Positions 19,698-28,164 of a stretch of DNA of 64,000 nucleotides are shown here, one piece after another. The translations under genes were made by a program, and so were the position numbers. The notes under the pieces are model-generated. The model saw only the letters and a list, made by a program, of their open reading frames with translations. It did not search any database and was not told where the DNA came from. Source of the DNA: Actinomadura terrae (GTDB taxonomy: Bacteria > Actinomycetota > Actinomycetes > Streptosporangiales > Streptosporangiaceae); the NCBI RefSeq assembly GCF_022751215.1, contig NZ_JAICDG010000002.1:1116001-1180000 (forward strand), given 5' to 3'. Position 1 is the stretch's first letter. Every line of letters begins with the position of its first letter.

Positions 19698-20046
19698 TCC
19701 CGCCATCGCCCGCACCGCCTTTCCCTCTGTGAGCGTGCTTTACCTCCGCCGAAGAACAAGGGAAGCACGCGGAAAAACGCTGACGCTATACTGGTGCTAT
19801 ATTCACTGGTGAGTCGCGGTGATTCGCGGAGCGGGGCGACGGGCATTCTGAATGGCCCATATATAGGTTCGCCGGGGCGAATTCAATACTCCGCGGGAAT
19901 GATTTTCCGGTACCTCTCGGGTCGTATCCGGGCGTGTTTTGTCCGCCGCGTTGACGAGGGAATCAATAGCCGTACGGTGGATGCCCGGGACGGCGCGGAT
20001 ACCTAGCGTCGTCGTAAGGAGCAGTCCCCTCGCCGAAGGAGCCACC
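19698..20046. other. 349-bp intergenic region with AT-rich segment
   Basis: After the MFS stop there is a possible hairpin (19733-19770). From about 19780 to 19970 the sequence is much richer in A/T than its surroundings. It holds TATACT (19787-19792), TATATT (19798-19803), a 14-bp palindrome TTCGCC-GG-GGCGAA (19868-19881) and TTGACG (19951-19956). The ABC exporter promoter must lie here. Short open frames in it have no coding character. Confidence 0.5.
19733..19770. terminator. Possible weak terminator after the MFS gene
   Basis: GCGTGCTT (19733-19740) pairs with AAGCACGC (19763-19770) across a 22-base loop. The arms are perfect but short and the loop is long, so this is a weak candidate. 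Confidence 0.35.
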
Positions 20047-20829
20047 GTGACCAGCGCGTATGCCAGCCCGCCCGGCGGACATCCCCCCGCCGCCGCGCCG
20101 CCCGCGCCGCCGGCCGTGGTCGCGACCGAGGTGTCGAAGGTGTACGGCTCGGGCGACGCGGCCGTGCACGCGCTGCGCGGGGTCAGCGTCGGCTTCGCCA
20201 AGGGCGTCTTCACCGCGATCATGGGCCCGTCGGGCTCGGGCAAGTCCACGCTGATGCACTGCCTGGCGGGGCTCGACACCGTCAGCGGCGGGCAGGTCCG
20301 GCTCGGCGACTCCGAGATCACCCGCATGAGCGACAAGCAGCTGACGCTGCTGCGCCGCAACCGGATCGGCTTCATCTTCCAGGCGTTCAACCTGCTGCCG
20401 ACGCTGACCGCCGAGCAGAACATCAAACTTCCTCTGGAGCTCGCCGGGCGCACGCTCGACCAGCGCTGGTTCGACCAGGTCGTCGGCGTCGTCGGCCTGC
20501 GCGACCGGCTGAACCACCGGCCGAGCGAGCTGTCGGGCGGCCAGCAGCAGCGGGTCGCGTGCGCCCGCGCGCTCGTCGCCCAGCCCGAGGTCATCTTCGC
20601 CGACGAGCCCACCGGCAACCTCGACTCGCGCGCGGGCGCGGAGGTGCTGGGCTTCCTGCGCTCCTCCGTCCGGGAGATGGGGCAGACGATCGTGATGGTC
20701 ACCCACGACCCGGTCGCCGCGTCCTACGCCGACCGCGTGGTGTTCCTGCGGGACGGGATGGTCGTCACCGAGTTGACGCGCCCCACCCCCGACGCCGTGC
20801 TCGACACGCTCAAGCGCCTGGGGGCCTGA
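20047..20829 (+). CDS. ABC transporter ATPase, LolD/MacB type
   Basis: A 260-residue ATP-binding subunit. It has Walker A GPSGSGKST, Q-loop FIFQAFNLLPTLTAEQN, signature LSGGQQQRVACARAL, Walker B VIFADEPTGNLDS and the switch His in MVTHDP. The FQ.FNLLP and PTGNLDS forms mark the MacB/LolD/FtsE group that pairs with FtsX-like permeases, and such a gene follows 4 bases later. The first 22 residues are a Pro/Ala-rich extension. The GTG at 20047 has an ideal AAGGAG site 5 bases upstream. It probably powers export or membrane extraction of a lipophilic compound or peptide. Confidence 0.96.
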   Translation: MTSAYASPPGGHPPAAAPPAPPAVVATEVSKVYGSGDAAVHALRGVSVGFAKGVFTAIMGPSGSGKSTLMHCLAGLDTVSGGQVRLGDSEITRMSDKQLTLLRRNRIGFIFQAFNLLPTLTAEQNIKLPLELAGRTLDQRWFDQVVGVVGLRDRLNHRPSELSGGQQQRVACARALVAQPEVIFADEPTGNLDSRAGAEVLGFLRSSVREMGQTIVMVTHDPVAASYADRVVFLRDGMVVTELTRPTPDAVLDTLKRLGA

Positions 20830-20833
20830 GCCG

Positions 20834-23332
20834 ATGCTGAAGACGGTGCTCGCGGGCCTGCTCGCCCACAAGCTTCGCCTCGTGCTGACCGGGGTGGCGA
20901 TCACGCTCGGCGTCGGGTTCATCTCCGGGACGTTCGTGCTGACCGACACGGTGGAGAAGGGCATCGACGAGCAGTTCGCCGCGTCCGCCGACCGGGTGGA
21001 CGTGGCGGTGCTGCCGAAGAAGCCGGGGCCCGAGCTGCCCGCCGCGCTGCTGGCCCGGGTCCGCGCGGTGCCCGGCGTCAAAGAGGCGCACGCGATGGTG
21101 CAGGGCGAGGCCGCGCTGGTCGGCGCCGACGGCAAGGTCGTCGGCGACAGCCCCACCGCCGGGCTGTCGGTGTCGAACGGCACCCTCCAGCGGTACGAGA
21201 TCAAGCAGGGCCGGGCGCCGCGCGGGCCGTCCGAGGCCGTCGTCGACGACGGCACGGCCGCGTCGCAGAAGTTCAAGCTCGGCCAGAGCATCACGATCCT
21301 GGACAAGCGCGAGCGTCCGCACCGGTTCACGATGGTCGGGGTCGTCGACTTCGGCGTCGCGTCGGGCACGGCGATGAACGGCGCGGTCGGCTTCGACACC
21401 CCGACCACGCTGCGCATGACCGGGATGCGGACGCTCAAGGAGATCGACGTCCTGGGCGGGGACAAGGCGGCGGTCGCGGGCGCGGTCGGCGGCTCGTTCG
21501 ACGTCCTGACCGGCAAGGAGCTCGGCGACCGGCTCGTCGCCGAGGTCGGCGGCGACACCGAGATCATCCGGATCGGGCTGCTGATCTTCGGGCTGATCTC
21601 GATGCTGGTGTCCGCGCTGGTCATCTACAACACGTTCTCGATCCTGATCGCCCAGCGGACGCGGGAGATGGCGCTGCTGCGCTGCGTCGGCGCCAGCCGC
21701 AAGCAGGTGTTCGGCAGCGTCGTCGCCGAGTCGGCGGCGGTGGGCCTCGCCGGGTCGGTGTTCGGCGTCGTCGCGGGGCTCGGCCTCGGGCACGGGTCGA
21801 TCGCGGTGTTCAACGCGATGGGCGCCGAGATCGCCGCCGCCGGGTTCGGGCTGTCCCCGCGCACGATCGTGATCGGCCTGCTGGTCGGCGTCATCGTGAC
21901 CGTCGTGTCGGCGCTGCTGCCCGCCCGCGCCGCGACCCGGGTCGCGCCGATCGCCGCGCTGCGCACCGACCACGAGCCGGGCGGCGGGCGGTTCCGGCTC
22001 GCCTGGCCGCGCGCGACCGTGGCGGGTGTGCTCGGCGTGGCGGGCCTCGGCCTCGGCGTGCACGGCTCGATGGTCATGGACAAGGGCGGGTCCGCGATCT
22101 CGATGGTGGGCATCGCGGGACTGCTGGTCTTCCTCGCGATCATTGCGATGATGCCCGCGTTCGTCCGTCCGCTGGGATGGCTGGTGGGCGCGATCCCCGC
22201 GCGGATCGGCGGGGTGCCCGGACGGCTCGCGGTCGAGAACGCGCGCCGCTCGCCGCGCCGCACCGCCACCACGACGATCGCGCTGACGATCGGCATCGGC
22301 CTGATGAGCCTGTTCGCGGTGATCGCCGCCAGCGCCAAGGCCAGCACGTCCGCGCAGCTCGACAAGGAGTTCCCCGTCGACTTCCAGCTGGAGGCGCAGT
22401 TCTCCGACGCCGAGACGGCCCGCACGATCCCGCACGAGCTGGCGGCGGCGTTGCGCGGGGTGCCGCAGGTGGGCGAGGTCGGCGAGATGCGCGTCCGGCA
22501 GACGGACGTGGACGGCAAGCCCGAGGAGGTCGGCACGCTCAACGCCGCGTCGCTCGGCACGATCATCAAGCTCGACTTCTCCAAGGGCGCGCTCGCCGAC
22601 CTGAAGCCGGGGACGGTCGCGGTGAACAGCGACGTCGCCAAGTCCCGCGGCTACGGCCCGGGCGCCACCATCAAGATCAAGACGCGGCGCGGCGTGGTCC
22701 CGGCGCGGGTCACCGGCGTCTTCGGCGGGGACGCCCCGGCGCCCTCGATCCTGATGACCGAGCCCGACTTCGGCCGCCAGTTCGGCGCCGTGGACCCGAC
22801 GGAGATCTACGTCAACGCCAAGGAGGGCGTCGCCGCCGCCGACGCCCGTTCGGCCGTCGAGCAGGCCTCGGGGCCCTACGCGACCGTGAAGGTGCGCTCG
22901 GTCGTGGAGGTCAAGAAGGAGCTGACGAAGATCATCGACATGGTTCTGATGATCTTCGCGGGGATGCTCGGGCTGGCGATCATCATCGCCCTGTTCGGGA
23001 TCGCGAACACGCTGACGCTCTCGGTCGTGGAGCGGACCCGCGAGTCCGCGCTGCTGCGCGCCCTCGGCATCACCAAGCGCCAGCTCCGCCGCATGCTGTC
23101 GGTCGAGGCGCTGGTGATGGGCGTGATCGGCGCGCTCACCGGGGTCGGCTTCGGCATGACGCTCGGCTGGGCCGCGACCAACGCGATGGCCAAGAGCGCC
23201 ATCTTCGCCGTCCCCGTCCTCCAGATCATCGGCTTCGTCGTGCTGGCGGGCGCGGCCGGGATGCTGGCCGCCGTCCTCCCGGCGCGCCGCGCGTCCAAGG
23301 CGTCGATCGTGGAGTCGCTCGCTTCCGAGTGA
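20834..23332 (+). CDS. FtsX-like ABC permease, two-domain form
   Basis: An 832-residue permease. It has an N-terminal helix (about 15-40), a large extracytoplasmic domain, three helices with the FtsX motif RTREMALLRCVGASRKQVF (about 275), a mid-protein helix pair, a second external domain, and a second FtsX block with RTRESALLRALGITKRQLR (about 735). This duplicated arrangement is usual in actinobacterial partners of LolD-like ATPases, many linked to peptide-antibiotic resistance or export. It forms an operon with the ATPase. No sensor kinase neighbours it, unlike bacitracin-type systems. Confidence 0.95.
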   Translation: MLKTVLAGLLAHKLRLVLTGVAITLGVGFISGTFVLTDTVEKGIDEQFAASADRVDVAVLPKKPGPELPAALLARVRAVPGVKEAHAMVQGEAALVGADGKVVGDSPTAGLSVSNGTLQRYEIKQGRAPRGPSEAVVDDGTAASQKFKLGQSITILDKRERPHRFTMVGVVDFGVASGTAMNGAVGFDTPTTLRMTGMRTLKEIDVLGGDKAAVAGAVGGSFDVLTGKELGDRLVAEVGGDTEIIRIGLLIFGLISMLVSALVIYNTFSILIAQRTREMALLRCVGASRKQVFGSVVAESAAVGLAGSVFGVVAGLGLGHGSIAVFNAMGAEIAAAGFGLSPRTIVIGLLVGVIVTVVSALLPARAATRVAPIAALRTDHEPGGGRFRLAWPRATVAGVLGVAGLGLGVHGSMVMDKGGSAISMVGIAGLLVFLAIIAMMPAFVRPLGWLVGAIPARIGGVPGRLAVENARRSPRRTATTTIALTIGIGLMSLFAVIAASAKASTSAQLDKEFPVDFQLEAQFSDAETARTIPHELAAALRGVPQVGEVGEMRVRQTDVDGKPEEVGTLNAASLGTIIKLDFSKGALADLKPGTVAVNSDVAKSRGYGPGATIKIKTRRGVVPARVTGVFGGDAPAPSILMTEPDFGRQFGAVDPTEIYVNAKEGVAAADARSAVEQASGPYATVKVRSVVEVKKELTKIIDMVLMIFAGMLGLAIIIALFGIANTLTLSVVERTRESALLRALGITKRQLRRMLSVEALVMGVIGALTGVGFGMTLGWAATNAMAKSAIFAVPVLQIIGFVVLAGAAGMLAAVLPARRASKASIVESLASE

Positions 23333-23346
23333 GCCCGAGTGAACAG

Positions 23347-23382
23347 ACCAACGGCCCCGCCACATGTGGCGGGGCCGTTGGT
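23347..23382. terminator. Perfect 36-bp palindrome between convergent permease and GH3 genes
   Basis: The palindrome is fully symmetric about 23364/23365. It begins ACCAACGGCCCC and ends with the reverse complement. It starts 14 bases after the permease stop and ends 5 bases before the GH3 stop. Position and strength fit a bidirectional terminator rather than an operator. Confidence 0.88.
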
Positions 23383-23387
23383 GTGCG

Positions 23388-25766
23388 TCAGCTCGGGTCG
23401 TACTCGACGTCGAGGCGCAGGTCGGCGCTCGACCTGCCGATTCGAACCGTGTGCGGGCCGGGCCGCGTGCGCCAGCCGGGGAGGTCGGTGTCGTAGTCCT
23501 GGAACGTCCGCCGGTCCAGCGGCACCTCGACCGTGACCCGCTCCCCGGCGGCGGCGCGCACCGTCGCGAAACCGGCGAGCCGGGGCCCCTCCGCATACAC
23601 CTGGACGACTTCCAGGGCGTCCCGCTCGGCGGTGTTGCGCAGGGTCACGGCCACGGTGTCGCCCTTGACGGCGGCGGACTCGTACTCCCACCGCCCGTAC
23701 CCGAGGCCGTGCCCGAACGGGAACGCGACACCGTCCTGCGCGTAGGCGCGGTACCCGACCGCCGTCTCGTCGTAGCGCAGGACGCCGTCGACCGGCATCA
23801 CGTCGAAGATCGGGACGTCCGCCTCGGACGCGGGCAGCGTGGTCGGCAGCCGCCCGGACGGCTCCCGCGCGCCCGCGAGCACGTCCGCGATCGCGTCGCC
23901 GCCCTCCTGCCCCGGGAACCACGACCACAGGACCGCCGCGACCTCGTCCCGCCACGGCAGCAGCATCGGGCCGCTGGCGTTGACGACGACGACCGTCCGC
24001 GGGTTGGCCGCGGCGACCCGCCGGACCAGCTCGTCCTGGCGGCCCTGGAGCGCGAGGCCCGCCCGGTCGCGGCCCTCGGCCTCGCCCTCGTCGTCGGTCC
24101 CGACCATGACGACCGCGACCTCCGCCCGCCGGGCCGCCGCGACCGCCGCCTCGATCTCCGCGTCCTCGTCCGGGTGCGGCGCGCCGTACCCGAGCCCGAA
24201 CGCGGCGATGCCGAGCTGGACGAACAGCTCGTCGCGGACGTGCCGCATCTCGACCGCCACCGGCACGCCCGCCGTCAGCTCCACCGCCACGCGGTGCTCG
24301 GGCGGGCGCGTCATCGTGTCGAGGTAGTCGCCCGCGGGCTTCAGCGTGAACGTCTCCGAGGTGTCGCCGACCTTCAGCGTGTAGACGCCGACGCCGCACA
24401 CGGAGAACATGTGCGTCCCGGACTCGGCGGGGGTCAGCACGCCCCGCGCCCGGATCTCGGTCGTCTCCGCCGTCAGCGTCCCCGCGTAGACGAGCCGCGC
24501 CGACCCGCGGTTCTCCGAGCCGACGAGCCCGCCGGTCGCGTCGAGGTAGTCGAGCCGCAGCCCCGGCTCGCCGGTCTCGGGATCGCGGCACTCCTCGACC
24601 GGCAGCACCTCCAGCAGCCGCCGCGGACGGCACCCCTGGTGCAGGGTGACCTCGGTGTCCGGGCCGAGCGCGCGCCGCAGCCCGTCGTAGGGCGCCACGA
24701 CGTGCTCGGGGTGGATGAGCGAGCTGCCGCGCCCCTGCGCCGTGAGCGACACGGCGTTGGGGCCGATGAGCGCGACCGACTCCGGGGACGCCAGCGGCAG
24801 CACCCCGTCGTTGCGGAGCAGGACGCAGGCCCGCGCGGCGAGCATCCGCAGCTGGTCCCGGTAGTCGGAGGGGAGCGGCGCGGGGGCGAGCTCCGGGCCG
24901 TCCTTCAACGCGCCGACGCGCGCGGCCAGCCGCAGCAGCCGCGTCACCTTGTCGTCCACCGCCGACTCGGGGACGTCTCCGGCGCGCACGGCCGCCACCA
25001 GCTTGGGGCCCCACTTGTTGTTCGGCCCCGGCATGATCAGGTCGAGCCCGGCGTTCGCGCTCGCCTCGGTGGTGCGGGTCGCCGTCCAGTCGGAGACCAC
25101 GACGCCGTCGAAGCCCCACTCGTCCTTCAGCACGCCGCTGAGCAGCCGCTCGTTCTCGGTCATCATCGTGCCGTTGACCCGGTTGTACGAGGCCATGATC
25201 ATCCACGCGCCCGCCTCGACCACCGCCTCGAACGGGCGCAGGTACACCTCGCGCAGCAGCCGCTCCCCGATCCGGACGTCGTACTTGAGCCGCTCGGTCT
25301 CGGAGTCGTTGCACACGAAGTGCTTGACGGCGGCGGCGACGCCCGCCGACTGGATGCCGGTCACGAACCCGGCCGCCATCCGCGCGGTGAGCAGCGGGTC
25401 CTCGGAGAAGCTCTCGAAGTTGCGGCCGCCGATCGGCGTCCGGTGCAGGTTCAGGACGGGGGCGAGCAGCACGTGCGCGCCCTTGGCCCGCGCCTGCGCG
25501 CCCATCAGCCGTCCGGCGAGGCCGGTCAGCCCCGGGTCCCAGGTGGCGCTCAGCGCGGTCGGGTTGGGGAACAGCAGGCTCGGGTCGCGTTCGTCGTAGG
25601 TCGTGCCGAACACCCCGGCGGGGCCGTCGCACATGACGACGGTCTCCAGCCCGGCCTCGGGAATGGCGGGCAGCCGCCAGTAGTCGATGCCGGTGAGGGC
25701 CTCGACCTTCCGTTCCAGCGGGAGCCCGGCGACACGCGCCCGCAGCTCCGTCTCGTCGTTCCGCAT
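23388..25766 (-). CDS. Glycoside hydrolase family 3 beta-glucosidase-type enzyme
   Basis: A 792-residue GH3 enzyme with no evident signal peptide, so probably cytoplasmic. The catalytic (beta/alpha)8 domain includes KHFVCNDSE and the nucleophile Asp in VVVSDWTAT (about residue 220-230). A (alpha/beta)6 sandwich follows, then a PA14-like insert (about 380-520, around YAGTLTAETTEIRARG) and a C-terminal fibronectin III-like domain. This layout (GH3, PA14 insert, FnIII) is typical of beta-glucosidases active on oligosaccharides or glycosides. It could also remove sugars from natural products. It lies in front of a glycosyltransferase on the same strand. Confidence 0.94.
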   Translation of the reverse strand: MRNDETELRARVAGLPLERKVEALTGIDYWRLPAIPEAGLETVVMCDGPAGVFGTTYDERDPSLLFPNPTALSATWDPGLTGLAGRLMGAQARAKGAHVLLAPVLNLHRTPIGGRNFESFSEDPLLTARMAAGFVTGIQSAGVAAAVKHFVCNDSETERLKYDVRIGERLLREVYLRPFEAVVEAGAWMIMASYNRVNGTMMTENERLLSGVLKDEWGFDGVVVSDWTATRTTEASANAGLDLIMPGPNNKWGPKLVAAVRAGDVPESAVDDKVTRLLRLAARVGALKDGPELAPAPLPSDYRDQLRMLAARACVLLRNDGVLPLASPESVALIGPNAVSLTAQGRGSSLIHPEHVVAPYDGLRRALGPDTEVTLHQGCRPRRLLEVLPVEECRDPETGEPGLRLDYLDATGGLVGSENRGSARLVYAGTLTAETTEIRARGVLTPAESGTHMFSVCGVGVYTLKVGDTSETFTLKPAGDYLDTMTRPPEHRVAVELTAGVPVAVEMRHVRDELFVQLGIAAFGLGYGAPHPDEDAEIEAAVAAARRAEVAVVMVGTDDEGEAEGRDRAGLALQGRQDELVRRVAAANPRTVVVVNASGPMLLPWRDEVAAVLWSWFPGQEGGDAIADVLAGAREPSGRLPTTLPASEADVPIFDVMPVDGVLRYDETAVGYRAYAQDGVAFPFGHGLGYGRWEYESAAVKGDTVAVTLRNTAERDALEVVQVYAEGPRLAGFATVRAAAGERVTVEVPLDRRTFQDYDTDLPGWRTRPGPHTVRIGRSSADLRLDVEYDPS

Positions 25767-25799
25767 GTCGGGGTCTCCCGTATTCGTTCTTCTCGGGTG

Positions 25800-26897
25800 C
25801 TATCTGGTTCGCTCGGCGTCCGACGCGATGGCCCTGCCGCCGCGCCGGCGGACTGCCTCGTGCACGACCGAAATCCGGGCGTTGTCGCCCTCCCAGAGGA
25901 ACGCGCGCAGCCGCTCCGCGTGGGCGGCGTCGACGCACCGCAGCGGGCGCACGAGCACGAACTCGCCGCCGTCCTCGACGTAGTGCAGGTCCCCGAGCAT
26001 GCGCTGGTCGCGGCCGTTGAGGGCGTACCACCTCAGCTGCTCGTAGACCTGCTCCATGTCGACGTCGTCGGCCTTCCGGAGCCGGTCCGACGCGGCCATC
26101 GACCGGTACCAGCCCACGGTCATCTCGGCCCAGGACTGCCGCAGCCTGTCCTGGCTGGCGTCGGAGAAGACCTCTTCCAGGACGGCCTTCGCGTCGTCCT
26201 CCGTCGCGACGGCGCCGAGCGGGATGTGGTCGGAGATGGCGGTGGTGTGCCGCCGCGACCCGGGGTTCAACCGCATCACGGCCGTGTGCTCGGACGCGAC
26301 GGTGAAGTTCTCCCCGCGGTCGGCGAGCCGCAGCCACAGGTCCCAGTCCTCCATGCCCGTGACCCCGGTGGGCCACCCGCCCGCGTCCTCGACCAGCCCG
26401 CGCACGTGCCCGACCCGCGTCGGCTCGTACAGCGGCCAGACGAGCTGGAGCTGCGGATGCCACACGCGGTTGAGCAGGTCGGAGCGGGTCACCTCCGCGC
26501 CGTCCGCGTCGACCGCGATGCTCCCCATGACCACGAGCCGCGCGCCCGCCTCCAGATGCCGGAGCAGGCCCTCCAGATGCCCGGGAAGCCACCGGTCGTC
26601 GCTGTCGAGATAGGCGACGTAGGGCGCCTCCGCCGCCGCGAGCCCGATGTTGCGCGGCCCGCCGGGCGCCCCGTGGTGCTCGGCGCGGACGAGCCGCACG
26701 CGCGGATCGGAATAGGAGCGGACGACCTCGTCGGTGTCGTCGGTGGACCCGTCGGAGACGACGGTCAGCCGCCACTCGCCGACCGTCTGCGCCAGGACGC
26801 TGTCGATCGTCTCCCGAATGGCGCCCGATCTGTTGTAGGCGGGGCAGATCACATCGATCCGCGCCGGGGGAGCCTCTTCACCCATCATTCGGAGCAC
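25800..26897 (-). CDS. Glycosyltransferase family 2 protein
   Basis: A 365-residue GT-A enzyme. It has the opening strand DVICPAYNRSGAIRETIDSVL, the nucleotide site VVSDGSTDDT, and the metal motif in YLDSDDRWLPGH. A GMEDWDLWLRLA segment follows at the usual acceptor and base position. The C-terminal 130 residues are unlike the family core. Possible starts are GTG 26897, ATG 26888 and ATG 26885. GAGG about 12 bases upstream of the GTG gives it slight preference. It probably modifies a cell-surface glycan or lipid. It sits just upstream of the GH3 gene. Confidence 0.88.
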   Translation of the reverse strand: MLRMMGEEAPPARIDVICPAYNRSGAIRETIDSVLAQTVGEWRLTVVSDGSTDDTDEVVRSYSDPRVRLVRAEHHGAPGGPRNIGLAAAEAPYVAYLDSDDRWLPGHLEGLLRHLEAGARLVVMGSIAVDADGAEVTRSDLLNRVWHPQLQLVWPLYEPTRVGHVRGLVEDAGGWPTGVTGMEDWDLWLRLADRGENFTVASEHTAVMRLNPGSRRHTTAISDHIPLGAVATEDDAKAVLEEVFSDASQDRLRQSWAEMTVGWYRSMAASDRLRKADDVDMEQVYEQLRWYALNGRDQRMLGDLHYVEDGGEFVLVRPLRCVDAAHAERLRAFLWEGDNARISVVHEAVRRRGGRAIASDAERTR

Positions 26898-27051
26898 GCT
26901 GGCAGCCGCCTCTATACATCACCTATAAACCCCGCCGTCATCGGGGGGCCGCCTGGGCATGGCGGGGGCGCCTGTCCGCGCCGGGTACCGGCCCGGCCCG
27001 CCGAACCGTTCCGTGCGATACTTCCCGTGGCCTTTACCCCGAGGGAGTCCG

Positions 27052-27936
27052 GTGGAGAGCAGCCCGCGTCATTCGAGCCTTGCGCAGGAAATACAGGCGG
27101 ACTTGCAGCGGTGCGTGAAGACCTATCCCGACCTTTTCTCGGCGCCGCCGATGGCGGCGGTGCCCGGCCGGCTGGCCGGGGCGATCGCCGCCGGCGCCCC
27201 CGAGCACAGCGCGGCGGAGCTGCGTCCCGCCGCCCGGACCTCGCTGTGGATCTTCGGGGTCGACTACCTGATCGACCACCGGGCCGTCACCGGCGACGAG
27301 GTCACCGGCATCGTCACCCGCTGCTTCGCGGACGGCGGCGACGCGGACGGCGGCGACGACGACCTGACCCGCTTCCTGGCCGAACTGCGCGCCGACCTCG
27401 CCGCCGCCCCGGCGTTCGCCGACCTGGAGCCGGTGTGGCGCGAGGAACGCGACCGGATGCTCCTGGCGATGTCCCACGAGTTCCGCTGGAAGGAACTGCT
27501 CGGCCTGGTTCGCGGAGCGCCGCGGCGCCCGGTGCCGGGCTTCCAGGTCTCGCTGGACGACTACCTCGCCAACTCCGACAACTTCGGTTCGACCTGGGTC
27601 AACACCGCCCACTGGATCGCGCTCGGCGACCCCGGCGAGCTGGAGCACCTGGCGGAACTGCGCGCCGCGAGCCGGGTGGTGCAGACCGCGCTGCGCCTGC
27701 TCAACGACCTCGCCACCCGCGACCGGGAGGCCGACTGGGGCGACCTCAACGCGCTGACGCTCGGCGCGGAACCCGCGTGGGTGCGCTCTCAGATCGACGA
27801 GTTGGCCGCGCGGGCGCGCGCGATGGTGGAGCCCCTGCGCGCGCCCTGCCCGCGGGCCGCCGCGTACCTGCTCCGGCAGTTCGACTACAGCGACGGCTTC
27901 TACTCGCGGGGCCAGGACTACTGGGGGCAGCTCTGA
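27052..27936 (+). CDS. Divergent class I terpene synthase-like protein
   Basis: A 294-residue, mostly helical protein with hallmarks of class I terpene cyclases in weak form. An acidic motif DYLIDH (about residue 72) stands where the Asp-rich DDxxD normally lies. About 145 residues later LLNDLATRDRE (about 215) matches the NSE/DTE magnesium site, and FYSRGQDYW near the end recalls the terminal Arg-Tyr pair. Overall length fits a single-domain bacterial cyclase. The GTG at 27052 has GAGGGAG 4 bases upstream. A P450 follows, a classic terpene pairing. I infer this from motifs only. It could be a helical protein that mimics the fold. Confidence 0.6.
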   Translation: MESSPRHSSLAQEIQADLQRCVKTYPDLFSAPPMAAVPGRLAGAIAAGAPEHSAAELRPAARTSLWIFGVDYLIDHRAVTGDEVTGIVTRCFADGGDADGGDDDLTRFLAELRADLAAAPAFADLEPVWREERDRMLLAMSHEFRWKELLGLVRGAPRRPVPGFQVSLDDYLANSDNFGSTWVNTAHWIALGDPGELEHLAELRAASRVVQTALRLLNDLATRDREADWGDLNALTLGAEPAWVRSQIDELAARARAMVEPLRAPCPRAAAYLLRQFDYSDGFYSRGQDYWGQL

Positions 27937-27998
27937 GGCGGACGGAGCGGCTGGGCCACCTGGTTTTCGCGGTGCGGTCTGGCTTGGGCGTTGCAGGA

Positions 27999-28013
27999 AC
28001 CTAACTGTTAGGT
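27999..28013. promoter_or_regulatory. 15-bp palindrome upstream of the P450 gene, candidate operator
   Basis: ACCTAAC and GTTAGGT are perfect 7-bp arms around a single T. The site lies in the 228-bp gap between the terpene-synthase-like gene and the P450, about 150 bp before the P450 start. A TATACT-like hexamer (CATACT near 28040) follows it. The half-site resembles those of MarR or DtxR-type repressors, but neither consensus is met fully. Confidence 0.45.
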
Positions 28014-28164
28014 GACCTGTTCGGAAAAGACCGTTAAGGCATACTTTTCTGTGGTTTGTCCAGCTCTGTTGAAGCATTTCGCATTCGATGGGGCTACCCG
28101 CTAGGCGATTCGGTCAACCGGCCCCGCAGACCCAGCGACCCCCGCACCCCTGGGAGGCTCACCC

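Noticed and set aside
19794..20006. Possible 70-residue gene in the AT-rich gap before the ABC exporter
   Set aside because: No ribosome site, no family resemblance and base use unlike neighbouring genes. The region is better read as promoter.
23347..23382. 36-bp perfect palindrome as a regulator site
   Set aside because: It lies between two convergent stop codons, where a terminator is expected and no promoter is needed.
23388..26897. GH3 and glycosyltransferase as part of the peptide cluster (glycosylated product)
   Set aside because: They lie beyond two SARP genes, an ABC exporter and a terminator, on the other strand. A link cannot be supported from sequence.
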